This document shows, piece by piece, positions 15,858 through 25,772 of a stretch of DNA of 32,628 bases. This DNA is from Desulfurobacteriaceae bacterium (GTDB taxonomy: Bacteria; Aquificota; Aquificia; Desulfurobacteriales; Desulfurobacteriaceae), in contig JBDOLX010000012.1 in the NCBI GenBank assembly GCA_039832905.1, positions 1 to 32,628 of the forward strand. Reading direction: 5' to 3'. Position 1 is the first letter of the stretch. Every line of letters begins with the position of its first letter. The notes beneath the pieces are model-generated. The model saw only the letters and a program-made list of their open reading frames with translations. It was not told the DNA's origin and searched no databases. The position numbers were made by a program, and so were the translations under genes.

Positions 15858-16600
15858 GAAGATATAGGAGTTTCTTGAGGGTTTATTTCTATAAGAATAG
15901 CTCCTTTTCTTTTAGCTATTAAAGGTAAAGAAGCTGCAGGTTGAACAAGGGCAGATGTCCCAACTGAAAAGAAGACATCTGCTTCTTCTGAAACTTTAAA
16001 GGCTCTTTCTAAAATGTACTCATCAAGACTCTCTCCAAACCAGACAACTCCTGGCCCTACAAGTTCTCCGCAATTTTTACACTTTGGAAGGTCTTCTTCT
16101 TTTAGCCCATTTAGAATTCTATCTTTAAACTCTGACTTACTAAGGTTTTTTAAAAACTTTTTGTTTGCAAAAGGAAAAAGACTTGAAAACTCATCTTCAC
16201 TATACTTTTTTCCACAATAACGACACTTTCCTTCAAATATATTACCGTGAAGCTCTAAAATCTTCTTTGAACCTGCTACCTTGTGAAGACCATCTACGTT
16301 TTGGGTTATTAAACTGAATTCATCAAAAAGTTTTTCAAACTCTACAAGACTCTTATGTCCAGCGTTTGGCAAAGCTTTCGCTATAAGTTCCATTCTCCAT
16401 AAATACCACTTCCAAACCTTTAAAGGATCTTCACTAAAAGCTTCAAAAGTAGCAAGCTCTGTTGGATCATATTTATTCCAAAGACCGTCTTTCCCTCTAA
16501 AGGTTGGAATTCCACTTTCTGCACTAATTCCGGCTCCTGTTAAAACAACAACTTTCTTTGATTCTCTTAAAACTCTTGCAAGTTCTTTGAATTTCTCCAT
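15788..16600 (-). CDS. cobB: NAD-dependent protein deacylase (sirtuin, CobB-like)
   Basis: A 270-residue sirtuin removing acyl groups from lysines using NAD. Hallmarks: GAGISAESGIPTFRG (22-36), TQNVDGLH (Asn101, Asp103), catalytic His118 in LHGN, and GVVWFGE. Two CxxC pairs (Cys126/129 and Cys174/177) bind structural zinc. Tyr66 and Arg69 (YLWR) reproduce the Y-x-x-R pair that in SIRT5 and CobB recognises succinyl/malonyl lysine, so desuccinylase activity is likely. The 44-residue spacer between the zinc pairs is clearly longer than in common bacterial sirtuins. It shares one base with lysA upstream and its tail overlaps the convergent GT39 gene by 70 bp. Confidence 0.93.
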   Translation of the reverse strand: MEKFKELARVLRESKKVVVLTGAGISAESGIPTFRGKDGLWNKYDPTELATFEAFSEDPLKVWKWYLWRMELIAKALPNAGHKSLVEFEKLFDEFSLITQNVDGLHKVAGSKKILELHGNIFEGKCRYCGKKYSEDEFSSLFPFANKKFLKNLSKSEFKDRILNGLKEEDLPKCKNCGELVGPGVVWFGESLDEYILERAFKVSEEADVFFSVGTSALVQPAASLPLIAKRKGAILIEINPQETPISSYCDFVFRESAKEILPFLVKELR

Positions 16601-17859
16601 TAAAAAATCTCCCTTGCTACAAGGTCTCCAAGGGTTTCTCTTTGTCTTATAAGTTTGTAACTTCCATTATCTACAAGGACTTCTGCTGCTCTTGGCCTTG
16701 AATTGTAGTTTGAAGACATTGTAAATCCATAAGCTCCAGCACTTAATACTGCTAAAGTTTCTCCTTCTTCTAAAGGAGGAAGTTCTCTTTCTTTTGCCAA
16801 AATGTCCCCTGTTTCACAAATTGGCCCTACAACATCGGCTCTTTTTCCCTTTCCTTCCTTAAAGGTAGTGGGGACTATATGGTGGTAGGCATTGTAGAGA
16901 GAAGGTCTTGCTAGATCGTTCATTCCTGCATCGACTATGTAAAAGAGTTTTTCGTCTCTTTCTTTCTTGAAGATAACTTTTGTGAGAAGAATTCCACAGT
17001 TTCCACTAATTCTTCTTCCCGGTTCCAATATAAGTTTTAGTCCAAGCTCTTTAACGATTGGAACTATTTCTTTTGCAAGGTTTTGAGATGAAACAAAAGG
17101 TTTTGACGGGTCGTAGTTTATCCCGAGCCCACCACCGGCATCAAAATATTCAATTTCTATTCCAAGAGAGAAAAGTTCCTTTACTATTTCTTTAACTTTC
17201 CTTGCAGCTTCTCCAAATGCCGATACATCTTCTATCTGTGAGCCTATATGAAAATGAATACCGATCGGATTAACATTTTTTAAATCTTTTGCAAGTTTAT
17301 AAAGTCTTACAGCATCTTCAAAGTTTACTCCAAACTTACTGGTTTTTAGTCCAGTGGAGATGTAAGGGTGGGTTTTAGCATCAACTTCTGGGTTTACTCT
17401 AAAGGCAATAGGGGCAACCTTACCAAGTCTTTCTGCCACTTTGTTTATAAGAAAGAGTTCACTCTCACTTTCAACGTTAATCATAAGAATATCTTTTTCA
17501 AGAGCGTACTCTATTTCGTCTTCCCTCTTTCCTACGCCTGCAAAGACTATTTTCTTTGGGTCAATCCCTGCTAAAAGTGCTCTAAATATTTCTCCTTTTG
17601 AAACTGTATCTGCTCCTGCCCCAAGCTCTTTTAAAACCTTTAAAACTGCAACGTTTGAGTTTGATTTAACTGCAAAACAGGTTATATGAGGAACAGTAGA
17701 AAAAGCAGAATCAAACTCTTTAAACCAAAACTCTAAGGCAGACTTACTGTAAACGTAAAGAGGAGTTCCAAATTCTTTTGCTAAAAGTTCAACTTCAACG
17801 CCGTCCACTTTCAACTTTCCATTTTCGTAGTAGATAAAGGGAAAAATATCTTTTCTCAC
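16600..17859 (-). CDS. lysA: Diaminopimelate decarboxylase
   Basis: PLP enzyme converting meso-diaminopimelate to lysine, last step of lysine synthesis. 419 residues, normal length. Lys65 (CFAVKSNSN) should carry PLP; HIGSQIEDV, the GGGLGI phosphate-binding loop, LEPGRRI, the active-site Cys in GPICETGD, and AYGFTMSSNYNSRPR all fit. The first 30 residues contain the typical GTPLYVYS entry strand. It overlaps comEC upstream by 4 bp and abuts the sirtuin downstream. With the DapC-like aminotransferase at 22288 it supports a diaminopimelate route to lysine and peptidoglycan. Confidence 0.96.
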   Translation of the reverse strand: MRKDIFPFIYYENGKLKVDGVEVELLAKEFGTPLYVYSKSALEFWFKEFDSAFSTVPHITCFAVKSNSNVAVLKVLKELGAGADTVSKGEIFRALLAGIDPKKIVFAGVGKREDEIEYALEKDILMINVESESELFLINKVAERLGKVAPIAFRVNPEVDAKTHPYISTGLKTSKFGVNFEDAVRLYKLAKDLKNVNPIGIHFHIGSQIEDVSAFGEAARKVKEIVKELFSLGIEIEYFDAGGGLGINYDPSKPFVSSQNLAKEIVPIVKELGLKLILEPGRRISGNCGILLTKVIFKKERDEKLFYIVDAGMNDLARPSLYNAYHHIVPTTFKEGKGKRADVVGPICETGDILAKERELPPLEEGETLAVLSAGAYGFTMSSNYNSRPRAAEVLVDNGSYKLIRQRETLGDLVAREIF

Positions 17860-19106
17860 CGTCTACTCCTTTCTAGCCTTTTATCTATCACTACGTTTCC
17901 CTGTAAGAACTTTCTTGCAAAAGGGAAAACGTAGTCAGAGTAAATTTTACAATTTTTATAAGATTGCCCTTCTGTTGATAAAAAGTAAAAAGAGTGAAGC
18001 TTCCAGCCCTTAACGTAAAAAGTTTTGTTCTCTATTTTCTTCTGGAAAACAATAGAAATGATTAATAGGAACACCAGAGGGATAAAGGAAAAGAAAGGTC
18101 TTTTAAAGTAAAGCAATAAAGATAAAAGAATAACTACTGAAGCAAAGGTGAGTGGTATATTTGTGTGAATAATAAAAACTTTGGTTAAGGAGTAAAGTTC
18201 CTGGCTTAAAATGATAAGAGCTTTTCCTGTAAGATCCAAAAGGTCATTTATAAATCCAATTTTAAACAAAGTAATTTCTGCTAAAAAGGAAAGAATTAAC
18301 AAAGGAACGAAAAGAACTGTTGCAACTAAGGAGTTTAGAGGCGATGCTAAATTTACAGTCCCAAAAAGGTAAAGAACCACCGGTAAAGTAAAAAGCATGG
18401 GTGCAAGAGAAGCCAAAAAGATTGTTTTCCATTTTCCTTTAACTATCTCCAAAGCAACAAATATTCCAAAAACGGCAAGAAAAGACAGTGTTGCCCCTAC
18501 AGATTCTTTGTTGAGTAGAAGAGTGAATAGAAATACAACTCCCAAAAGGTATACAGGAGAAATTTTTCTAAAACTTTCAAACCCTAGGGAAAGAAAAAGG
18601 GACAAAAAGTAAGCTCTAACTACTGAAGGAGGAAATCCGGTAAGTGGCATTAGAGGAAAAAGAACCAAGCAAGAGGTTGTATAAGGTTTCTTAAACCTTA
18701 AAGTTTTGAAAATTAACCCCAAAAAACCAACTACTATCCCAACGTGAAGACCAGAAATTGCTAAAAAAGGGTAAAGCCCTGAAAGGGAAAAGTATGCTTT
18801 AACAGAAGAGGGAATTTCTTGGCGAATTCCCAAAGTTATAGCTCCAACAAGGGCAGAAACTGGATAGTTAAGGTTATCCTTTATCTTTTCGTAGATGGAA
18901 AGTCTGAAATCTTCAAAGGAACCTAAAAGAGGATTTCTACTTTTTAAAACTTTTCCATTTTTATCTACAATATCTCCAACTCTAATATTTTCATCAACAA
19001 AAATAACCTTTTGTCCCTCAAGGTAAGCAAGATGATTTCCTCTTGGAGTCTCTTTTATGAAGACTACTCTGTTGGGATTCTCCATAGATTGAAAGAATAA
19101 AAACAT
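17856..19106 (-). CDS. comEC: ComEC/Rec2-type DNA uptake channel, 5' end uncertain
   Basis: The first in-frame ATG is 19106, giving 416 residues: a short OB-like part, then the Competence domain with many helices and the diagnostic LSGLYPFLAISGLHVGIV. ComEC carries single-stranded transforming DNA across the inner membrane. The C-terminal metallo-beta-lactamase-like domain found in long ComEC proteins is missing; the protein stops soon after the last helix. ATG 19106 has no ribosome site and would start inside a hydrophobic helix. The frame stays open and hydrophobic upstream to about 19286 without ATG, GTG or TTG (see the adjoining entry). Overlaps lysA by 4 bp. Confidence 0.82.
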   Translation of the reverse strand: MFLFFQSMENPNRVVFIKETPRGNHLAYLEGQKVIFVDENIRVGDIVDKNGKVLKSRNPLLGSFEDFRLSIYEKIKDNLNYPVSALVGAITLGIRQEIPSSVKAYFSLSGLYPFLAISGLHVGIVVGFLGLIFKTLRFKKPYTTSCLVLFPLMPLTGFPPSVVRAYFLSLFLSLGFESFRKISPVYLLGVVFLFTLLLNKESVGATLSFLAVFGIFVALEIVKGKWKTIFLASLAPMLFTLPVVLYLFGTVNLASPLNSLVATVLFVPLLILSFLAEITLFKIGFINDLLDLTGKALIILSQELYSLTKVFIIHTNIPLTFASVVILLSLLLYFKRPFFSFIPLVFLLIISIVFQKKIENKTFYVKGWKLHSFYFLSTEGQSYKNCKIYSDYVFPFARKFLQGNVVIDKRLERSRR

Positions 19107-19285
19107 AAAAAAGAGAAGGAAGACTAAGATGACTCCCGGAATAAGCTCTATCGCTTTAAACCGCTTCGAGTAGTAAAAGGAAATTGCTAAGAAAAAGAGA
19201 ACAACGAAGATAAAATAATCGCTACCTATACTTTTTAGTGCTAGTAGTAAAGAATCTAAGCTATGTAGACTACATGTTTTTCCAT
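19107..19285 (-). other. comEC: Probable comEC N-terminal coding region, out of frame with its ATG
   Basis: Translated in the comEC frame this stretch is stop-free and encodes two hydrophobic segments (SDYFIFVVLFFLAISFYYS and IPGVILVFLLFFMF) separated by SKRFKAIE, exactly the N-terminal helices expected of ComEC. It contains no standard start codon. Two bases after the aroA stop lies an ATG (19285) that reads MEKHVVYIA and then stops; it begins ATGGAAAAACATG. One additional A in the five-A run (19277-19281) would put this ATG in frame with the helices. Thus the real gene probably starts at 19285 and carries a one-base shift, through sequence error, mutation or slippage. Confidence 0.6.
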
Positions 19286-19287
19286 AT

Positions 19288-20577
19288 TTAACTTAAGATT
19301 TTCTCTAAGTTCTCAAAGAAAGTCGGGTAAGAGGTTTTTATACACTCAACTTCGTCGATTTCAACTGGTTCTTTACATATTAGCGAAGCAATCACAAAAG
19401 TCATCGCAATTCTGTGATCTCCGAAAGATTTAACTTTTCCCCCTTTCAGTTTTGCTTTTCCTTTTATTACCATTCCATCTTCAAGTTCTTCAGCTTCAAC
19501 CCCTAAGGTTTTCAAGTTCTCAACAGTGGACTTGATTCTATCGCTCTCTTTCACCCTAAGTTCCTTGGCATCCTTTATTACCGTCTCTCCTTCTGCTTGA
19601 GATGCTAAAAGGGCAATTACTGGTATTTCATCTATAAGTCTTGGGATTTCATCTCCACAGATTCTAGTTGCTTTTAGATTCTCTGTATATGAAACTACAA
19701 TATCTCCAACTTCTTCGCCACCTTGAACCCTTTTATTTTCAATCCTGAAATCTACTCCCATTCTCTCCATAACATCTAAAATTCCTGTTCTCGTTGGGTT
19801 CAAAATAACATCTTTCAGCAGAACCTCTGAACCTGGAGTTATTGCTGCTCCTACCATAAAGAACGCAGCAGAAGATATATCAGCAGGAACATCTATTTCT
19901 AAATCCCTTTCAAGTTCTCTATTTTTCCCAAGGGAAACTTTTAAATCCTCTACAATAACATCAACACCAAAAGCTTTTAGCATCTTTTCCGTATGATCTC
20001 TACTTTTTGCAGGTTCTAAGACGGAAACCGGTTCATCCGTAAAAAGTCCTGCCAAAAGTATTGCGGATTTAACCTGTGCTGATGCTTTTGGACTTCTGTA
20101 ATCAATTCCTTTTAAATTCTCTTTACCGATAATCGTTAAAGGAGGATACTTTCCATTTTCTCTTCCAAGAACTTCTGCTCCCATCATTCTTAATGGAATA
20201 GCTATTCTATCCATCGGTCTTCTTCTTAAGTACTTATCTCCAGTCAGAACCGAATAAAACGGTTGCCCAGCAAGTATTCCTGAAATTAATCTAATTGACG
20301 TTCCGGAATTTCCAAGGTCTATTACGTTAAAAGGTTCTTTTAAAGATCTTTTCCCTTTACCCTTAATGATTATTTCTTTTCCAGTATCTTTAATTTCAAC
20401 ACTAAGTTCTAAAAAGGCTTTTAGTGTATTTAAACAATCTTCAGAACGCAAGAAATTTCTAACAACCGTTTCTCCTTTATTTAGAGAACCTAACATAATT
20501 GATCTATGGGATATTGACTTATCGGAAGGAACTCTTATTTCTCCTTTTAAAAAACCCTTAAAATCGGCTTTGAACAT
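19288..20577 (-). CDS. aroA: 3-phosphoshikimate 1-carboxyvinyltransferase (EPSP synthase)
   Basis: Adds the enolpyruvyl group of PEP to shikimate 3-phosphate, step six of chorismate synthesis. 429 residues, full length. Motifs in order: PSDKSISHRS (Lys20), GNSGTSIRL, RRPMDR, KSRDHTEKM, DEIPVIALLA with the catalytic Asp, ELRVKESDRI, and FGDHRIAMTF near the C-terminus. AGGAGG precedes the ATG. It lies 12 bp after amiC and its stop is two bases before the proposed comEC ATG, so it is mid-operon. Confidence 0.97.
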   Translation of the reverse strand: MFKADFKGFLKGEIRVPSDKSISHRSIMLGSLNKGETVVRNFLRSEDCLNTLKAFLELSVEIKDTGKEIIIKGKGKRSLKEPFNVIDLGNSGTSIRLISGILAGQPFYSVLTGDKYLRRRPMDRIAIPLRMMGAEVLGRENGKYPPLTIIGKENLKGIDYRSPKASAQVKSAILLAGLFTDEPVSVLEPAKSRDHTEKMLKAFGVDVIVEDLKVSLGKNRELERDLEIDVPADISSAAFFMVGAAITPGSEVLLKDVILNPTRTGILDVMERMGVDFRIENKRVQGGEEVGDIVVSYTENLKATRICGDEIPRLIDEIPVIALLASQAEGETVIKDAKELRVKESDRIKSTVENLKTLGVEAEELEDGMVIKGKAKLKGGKVKSFGDHRIAMTFVIASLICKEPVEIDEVECIKTSYPTFFENLEKILS

Positions 20578-20589
20578 TTTTCCTCCTTC

Positions 20590-21741
20590 CTACTTTATAA
20601 TCGCTACCTCATTTAAACCTTCAAAATATTCAACTATTCCCTTAGCTATACCCCTTGCAATTTCTTCCTGATACCAAGTCTGAACAAGTCTTCTCCTATC
20701 TTTTGGATTAGTTAAAAAACCTGTTTCCACAAGAACTGCAGGACGACCGGGAGTCTTTAGAACAAGAATGTTCCTGTGCATATCCTTAATTCCATTTACA
20801 AGGTCATCGTTAACGTGAGCTTTTAAATTGTCAACTATTTCTTTAGCAAGTTTTGCACTCTCAACGAAAGTGACAGTTGCAGACATGTTTAGAAGAAGGG
20901 GACTTATACTCCAACACATAATATCGTTACAAAGTCTTACTTTCTTTGCAACTTCCTGGGCTGTTTCTTTTGCCTTTGCAAAAAGTGCTGGAGATGCTTT
21001 AAAGACAGTTACTCCATTCCATTTAGGATACTTTGGCATAGAGTCCGCATGAATGCTAACAAGAGCGTCAGCACAGGATTTAGCTGCAATTTCTGCTCTC
21101 TTTAGCAAAGGAACATAGGTATCTCTTGTCCTTGTCATTATTACTTTTATCTCAGGATGTTTTCTTAAAATTCTTCTAACCCTTAAAGCTATGGACAAGG
21201 TAATGTCCTTTTCCCTTATTCTTGGATGTTTTGAACGCACAGGCCAAACGGCTCCTGGGTCTTTACCACCATGTCCAGGATCAATAACAACAATCCTTTT
21301 TTTCCTGGGCTTACAAGCTATGTTTATAAAGTCTGAAAAGACATCAACTACTATTCTAAAAGGTTTTCCTCCATAGGGCTTCAAGGCAAAAATTTTGTAT
21401 TGATGAGGATCTTTTAGATCAATCCTAACTTTGACATGGTAACTGCTTATTGGAATTACGTTCACTTTGGAAACTATTGGACTGTAAATCCATTTTGTTA
21501 TTCTGTTTGCTCTCGCCTTTTTTATTTCAAACCAAAGAGTATTTCCTTTAAGATAAGACTTTATATTCTCTTTACCTATTTCTCCAGTACAGTCAAAAAC
21601 AATCCTAGTTCTTTCCTCACTTGAAGAATAGCGGATCCTTTTTATAATAGGAGTACGGTATCCGTTGGCTTCCTCTTTAAAAAGTGGAAGGAGGAAAGCT
21701 CCCCCTAAAAGACTTTTCAGAATATCTCTTCTCTTTACCAT
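20590..21741 (-). CDS. amiC: N-acetylmuramoyl-L-alanine amidase with AMIN domain, Tat signal
   Basis: Zinc amidase that cuts the peptide from N-acetylmuramic acid, probably during daughter-cell separation. About 383 residues. The N-terminus MVKRRDILKSLLGGAFLLPL carries a twin-arginine signal (KRRDILK), as in E. coli AmiA and AmiC. An AMIN-type beta domain (about 33-135) targets septal wall, and Amidase_3 follows (about 150-380) with zinc ligands in DPGHGGKDPGA, EKDITLS and VSIHADS, and the catalytic Glu in VETGFLTNPKD. ATG 21741 is preferred; a TTG six bases earlier (21747) is also in frame, and neither has a strong ribosome site. First gene of the amiC-aroA-comEC-lysA-sirtuin unit. Confidence 0.93.
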   Translation of the reverse strand: MVKRRDILKSLLGGAFLLPLFKEEANGYRTPIIKRIRYSSSEERTRIVFDCTGEIGKENIKSYLKGNTLWFEIKKARANRITKWIYSPIVSKVNVIPISSYHVKVRIDLKDPHQYKIFALKPYGGKPFRIVVDVFSDFINIACKPRKKRIVVIDPGHGGKDPGAVWPVRSKHPRIREKDITLSIALRVRRILRKHPEIKVIMTRTRDTYVPLLKRAEIAAKSCADALVSIHADSMPKYPKWNGVTVFKASPALFAKAKETAQEVAKKVRLCNDIMCWSISPLLLNMSATVTFVESAKLAKEIVDNLKAHVNDDLVNGIKDMHRNILVLKTPGRPAVLVETGFLTNPKDRRRLVQTWYQEEIARGIAKGIVEYFEGLNEVAIIK

Positions 21742-21764
21742 GACCAAGCTATTTTAACACATAG

Positions 21765-21770
21765 TATAAT
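21765..21770 (+). promoter_or_regulatory. -10 element of the bcp operon
   Basis: A perfect TATAAT about 35 bases before the bcp ATG. The best -35 candidate (ATGACC at 21740-21745, 19-base spacer) is weak and overlaps the amiC start codon, so bcp and amiC probably share control. The only other signal in the 63-bp gap is the bcp ribosome site GAGGGA (21793-21798). Confidence 0.45.
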
Positions 21771-21804
21771 TTTTAGCCTCAAAATCTAAAGTGAGGGACC
21801 TTTT

Positions 21805-22284
21805 ATGGCTTTAAATATAGGTGAAAAAGCTCCAGAGTTTTGCCTTCTTGATGAAAACGGAAAAAAGGTATGTTTGGAGGATTATAAAGGAAAGTGGAGT
21901 GCCCTTTACTTTTATCCAAGGGATAATACGCCAGGATGTACAAGGGAAGCTCAGGATTTTTCAGAACTCCTTGGAGAATTTGAAAATCTTAATGCTGTTA
22001 TCTTAGGGGTTAGTCCAGATTCAGTAGAAAAACATAAGCGATTTAAGGAAAAAAAGGGGCTAAAAGTTAAACTTCTAAGTGATCCTGACAAAAAAGTTAT
22101 AGGAAACTACGATGTCTGGAAGTTAAAAAAAGTTTGTGGAAGAGAATGCTATGGAGTTGTTAGAACTACATATCTAATTGATCCTAATGGTCAAATTGTT
22201 CACGTTTGGGAAAAAGTGAAGGTTAAAGGGCATGCCAAAACTGTACTTAAGAAATTAAAAGAGCTTCAAGGAGGAGAAGGATAA
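21805..22284 (+). CDS. bcp: Peroxiredoxin, Bcp/PrxQ type
   Basis: Thiol peroxidase of 159 residues reducing hydroperoxides in the cytoplasm. The peroxidatic Cys45 is in YPRDNTPGCTREAQDF, the PrxQ/BCP active-site context. The E. coli-type resolving Cys five residues later is absent; Cys111 and Cys115 (KVCGRECYG) are further along and could serve, or it may be a 1-Cys enzyme. The N-terminus shows the usual GEKAPEFCLLDENGK. A GAGGGA ribosome site precedes the ATG. It leads the operon continuing into the DapC-like gene after 3 bp. Confidence 0.93.
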   Translation: MALNIGEKAPEFCLLDENGKKVCLEDYKGKWSALYFYPRDNTPGCTREAQDFSELLGEFENLNAVILGVSPDSVEKHKRFKEKKGLKVKLLSDPDKKVIGNYDVWKLKKVCGRECYGVVRTTYLIDPNGQIVHVWEKVKVKGHAKTVLKKLKELQGGEG

Positions 22285-22287
22285 AAA

Positions 22288-23463
22288 ATGAACAAGAGAA
22301 TAAAGGAATTAAAATCTTATCCTATGGATAGATTAGTTAAAGCAAAGGAAAACTTAAAAAAACAAGGAAAGAAAATTTACGACTTCGGAACAGGGGATCC
22401 GAAGGAACCCACTGATCCAAAGATTAGAGAAGCAATCATAAATGCTATACCAGAAGTGAGTCAGTATCCGACCGTAAAAGGAAGAAAAGATTTAAGGGAA
22501 GCTATATCAAGCTGGTTTATGAATAGGTTCCACGTGTTTCTTGATCCAGAAAAAGAAATTATTCCAACCGCGGGATCAAAGGAAGCTATTTTCCACTTCC
22601 CATTAGTATTTATAGATACAGATAGCCATAAGAAAAAGGTAATCTTTGGAACGCCTGCTTATCCCGTTTATGAGAGAGGAACTCTTTTTGCAGGTGGCGA
22701 ACCTTATCCTATAAAACTTGAATATGAAGAAGGTTTTCTCTTAAGACTAGATAAATTGCCAAAATCCTTACTGGAAGAAACAGCAATAGCTTGGATTAAC
22801 TACCCTCACAATCCAACAGGAGCAGTAGCTCCTCTTTCTTACCTTGAGGAAACGTATGGAATTTGCCAAGAGTTCAACATAATACTTTGTTCAGATGAGT
22901 GTTATACTGAGATCTACTTTGAAAAACCGCCTCATTCTTTGCTTGAAGTTGGAAAGAAAGGAGCTGTTGTTTTCCATTCACTATCCAAAAGAAGCGGAAT
23001 GACCGGTTACCGTAGTGGATTCGTTGCTGGTGATGAAGAAATCATAAAAACATACCTTAAGTATCGTTCATCCTTCGGAGTAGCTTCTCAAGATTTTGTC
23101 CAACAAGCAGCAAAGGTTGCTTGGTCTGATGAAGAACACGTAGAGAAAAGAAGGGAAATTTTCCGCAAGAAAAGGGATTTATTTTTGGACTTTTTCAAGA
23201 AGATTGGAATGGAGTTTCTGTATCCTGAAGCAACCTTTTACTTTTGGGTAAAGCTTCCAGAAGGCATTGATGGAAAAACCTACGCTCTTCATCTTCTAGA
23301 ATATGGAATAGTTGTTTCTCCCGGTGAGTTTTTCGGAAATGGTGGGGAAGGATTTATAAGACTTGCGCTTGTTCCAACACTTGAAGAGTGTAAAGAAGCT
23401 ATCAGGATTTGGGAAAAAGCCCATCAAACTTTTTTGGAGAAGGTAAATGCAAATAAGGGATAA
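22288..23463 (+). CDS. dapC: Class I/II aminotransferase, succinyldiaminopimelate transaminase-like
   Basis: PLP aminotransferase of 391 residues, most like the DapC group that makes N-succinyl-LL-diaminopimelate. Visible features: DFGTGDPKEPT at the N-terminus, QYPTVKGRKDLREAI, the Asn in NYPHNPTGA, the Asp in SDECYTEIYF, the PLP lysine in HSLSKRSGMTGYRSGFVAG, and the carboxylate-binding Arg in GFIRLALVP. The SLSKRS-x4-RSGFVAG phrase is typical of DapC. LL-diaminopimelate aminotransferase or an aspartate-type enzyme remain possible. lysA elsewhere in the window fits the pathway. Ends 17 bp into exbD. Confidence 0.82.
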   Translation: MNKRIKELKSYPMDRLVKAKENLKKQGKKIYDFGTGDPKEPTDPKIREAIINAIPEVSQYPTVKGRKDLREAISSWFMNRFHVFLDPEKEIIPTAGSKEAIFHFPLVFIDTDSHKKKVIFGTPAYPVYERGTLFAGGEPYPIKLEYEEGFLLRLDKLPKSLLEETAIAWINYPHNPTGAVAPLSYLEETYGICQEFNIILCSDECYTEIYFEKPPHSLLEVGKKGAVVFHSLSKRSGMTGYRSGFVAGDEEIIKTYLKYRSSFGVASQDFVQQAAKVAWSDEEHVEKRREIFRKKRDLFLDFFKKIGMEFLYPEATFYFWVKLPEGIDGKTYALHLLEYGIVVSPGEFFGNGGEGFIRLALVPTLEECKEAIRIWEKAHQTFLEKVNANKG

Positions 23464-23828
23464 AAGAAAGAAAATAATCGTTGACATTAATCTCTCGCCA
23501 ATTTTGGATTTATCTCTTATGCTTGTTATATTTTTGGCAGTCACAACCGAGTTTATCTCCGGTGGTGAGATAAAAGTTCAAGTTCCTAAAGGCGGTAGCG
23601 GTATTCATTCACAAGAAGAAGTTGTAAAAATCGTTATTGATAAATGGGGCAAAATCTATTACCAAGGCAAAACCTATCAAGATCCTGCAAAAGTAGCTGC
23701 CCTTCTGCCAAAAAATAAAAGGATTTACATAAAAGCAGATAAGGAAGTTCCTTACCAGTTTGTTTTCACTATGCTTGATGCTTTAAGAAAGTTTGGAATT
23801 CAAAAAGTTTCTTTAGTGGGGCAGAGAA

Positions 23829-23836
<8 letters not shown>
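23447..23836 (+). CDS. exbD: ExbD/TolR-type biopolymer transport protein
   Basis: A 129-residue bitopic inner-membrane protein. One N-terminal helix (about 17-37: PILDLSLMLVIFLAVTTEFI) holds the conserved membrane Asp21, which conducts protons in ExbD/TolR; a periplasmic domain follows with the usual YIKADKEVPYQFV and MLDALRKFGIQKVSLVG pattern. It normally works with an ExbB/TolQ channel and either TonB or Tol-Pal, none of which is in the window. It overlaps dapC by 17 bp and tsaE by 8 bp. Confidence 0.9.
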
Positions 23837-25581
<1,745 letters not shown>

Positions 25582-25586
25582 TCCTT

Positions 25587-25610
25587 AGGGGGCTTTGTCC
25601 CCCTTTTATT
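25587..25610 (+). terminator. Rho-independent terminator after eno
   Basis: Stem AGGGGG/CCCCCT with a six-base loop CTTTGT, followed by TTTATT. It begins six bases after the eno stop and closes the bcp-dapC-exbD-tsaE-eno unit. A second, AT-rich hairpin (25625-25651) follows. Confidence 0.88.
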
Positions 25611-25624
25611 AACAAAACTCTCTC

Positions 25625-25651
25625 TTTTCTAAGGTCAGCCTTCTTAGAAAA
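25625..25651. repeat. Second inverted repeat in the eno/CGAxxG intergenic region
   Basis: Nine-base arms TTTTCTAAG and CTTAGAAAA around GTCAGCCTT. An alternative shorter hairpin, AAGG-TCAG-CCTT, would use part of the same bases. It could be a back-up terminator or an operator for the downstream gene. A TATAAT at 25685-25690, with only a weak TTAACT-like element upstream, is the likeliest promoter for the gene at 25773, which has AGGAGG at 25761-25766. Confidence 0.4.
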
Positions 25652-25772
25652 ACCTTCCTTTAACTTACACCTTCTTCAAAGATATATAATTCCAACCTAA
25701 TTTTTGGGAGGTCTTTTCTATTCGACATTTCATTCATATATTAGATTTAAACAAAATCAAAGGAGGTAAACT

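Noticed and set aside
19277-19281. Programmed transcriptional slippage on the A run as the established explanation for comEC
   Set aside because: Five As are shorter than typical slippage sites, so a sequence error or mutation is at least as likely; kept only as one option.
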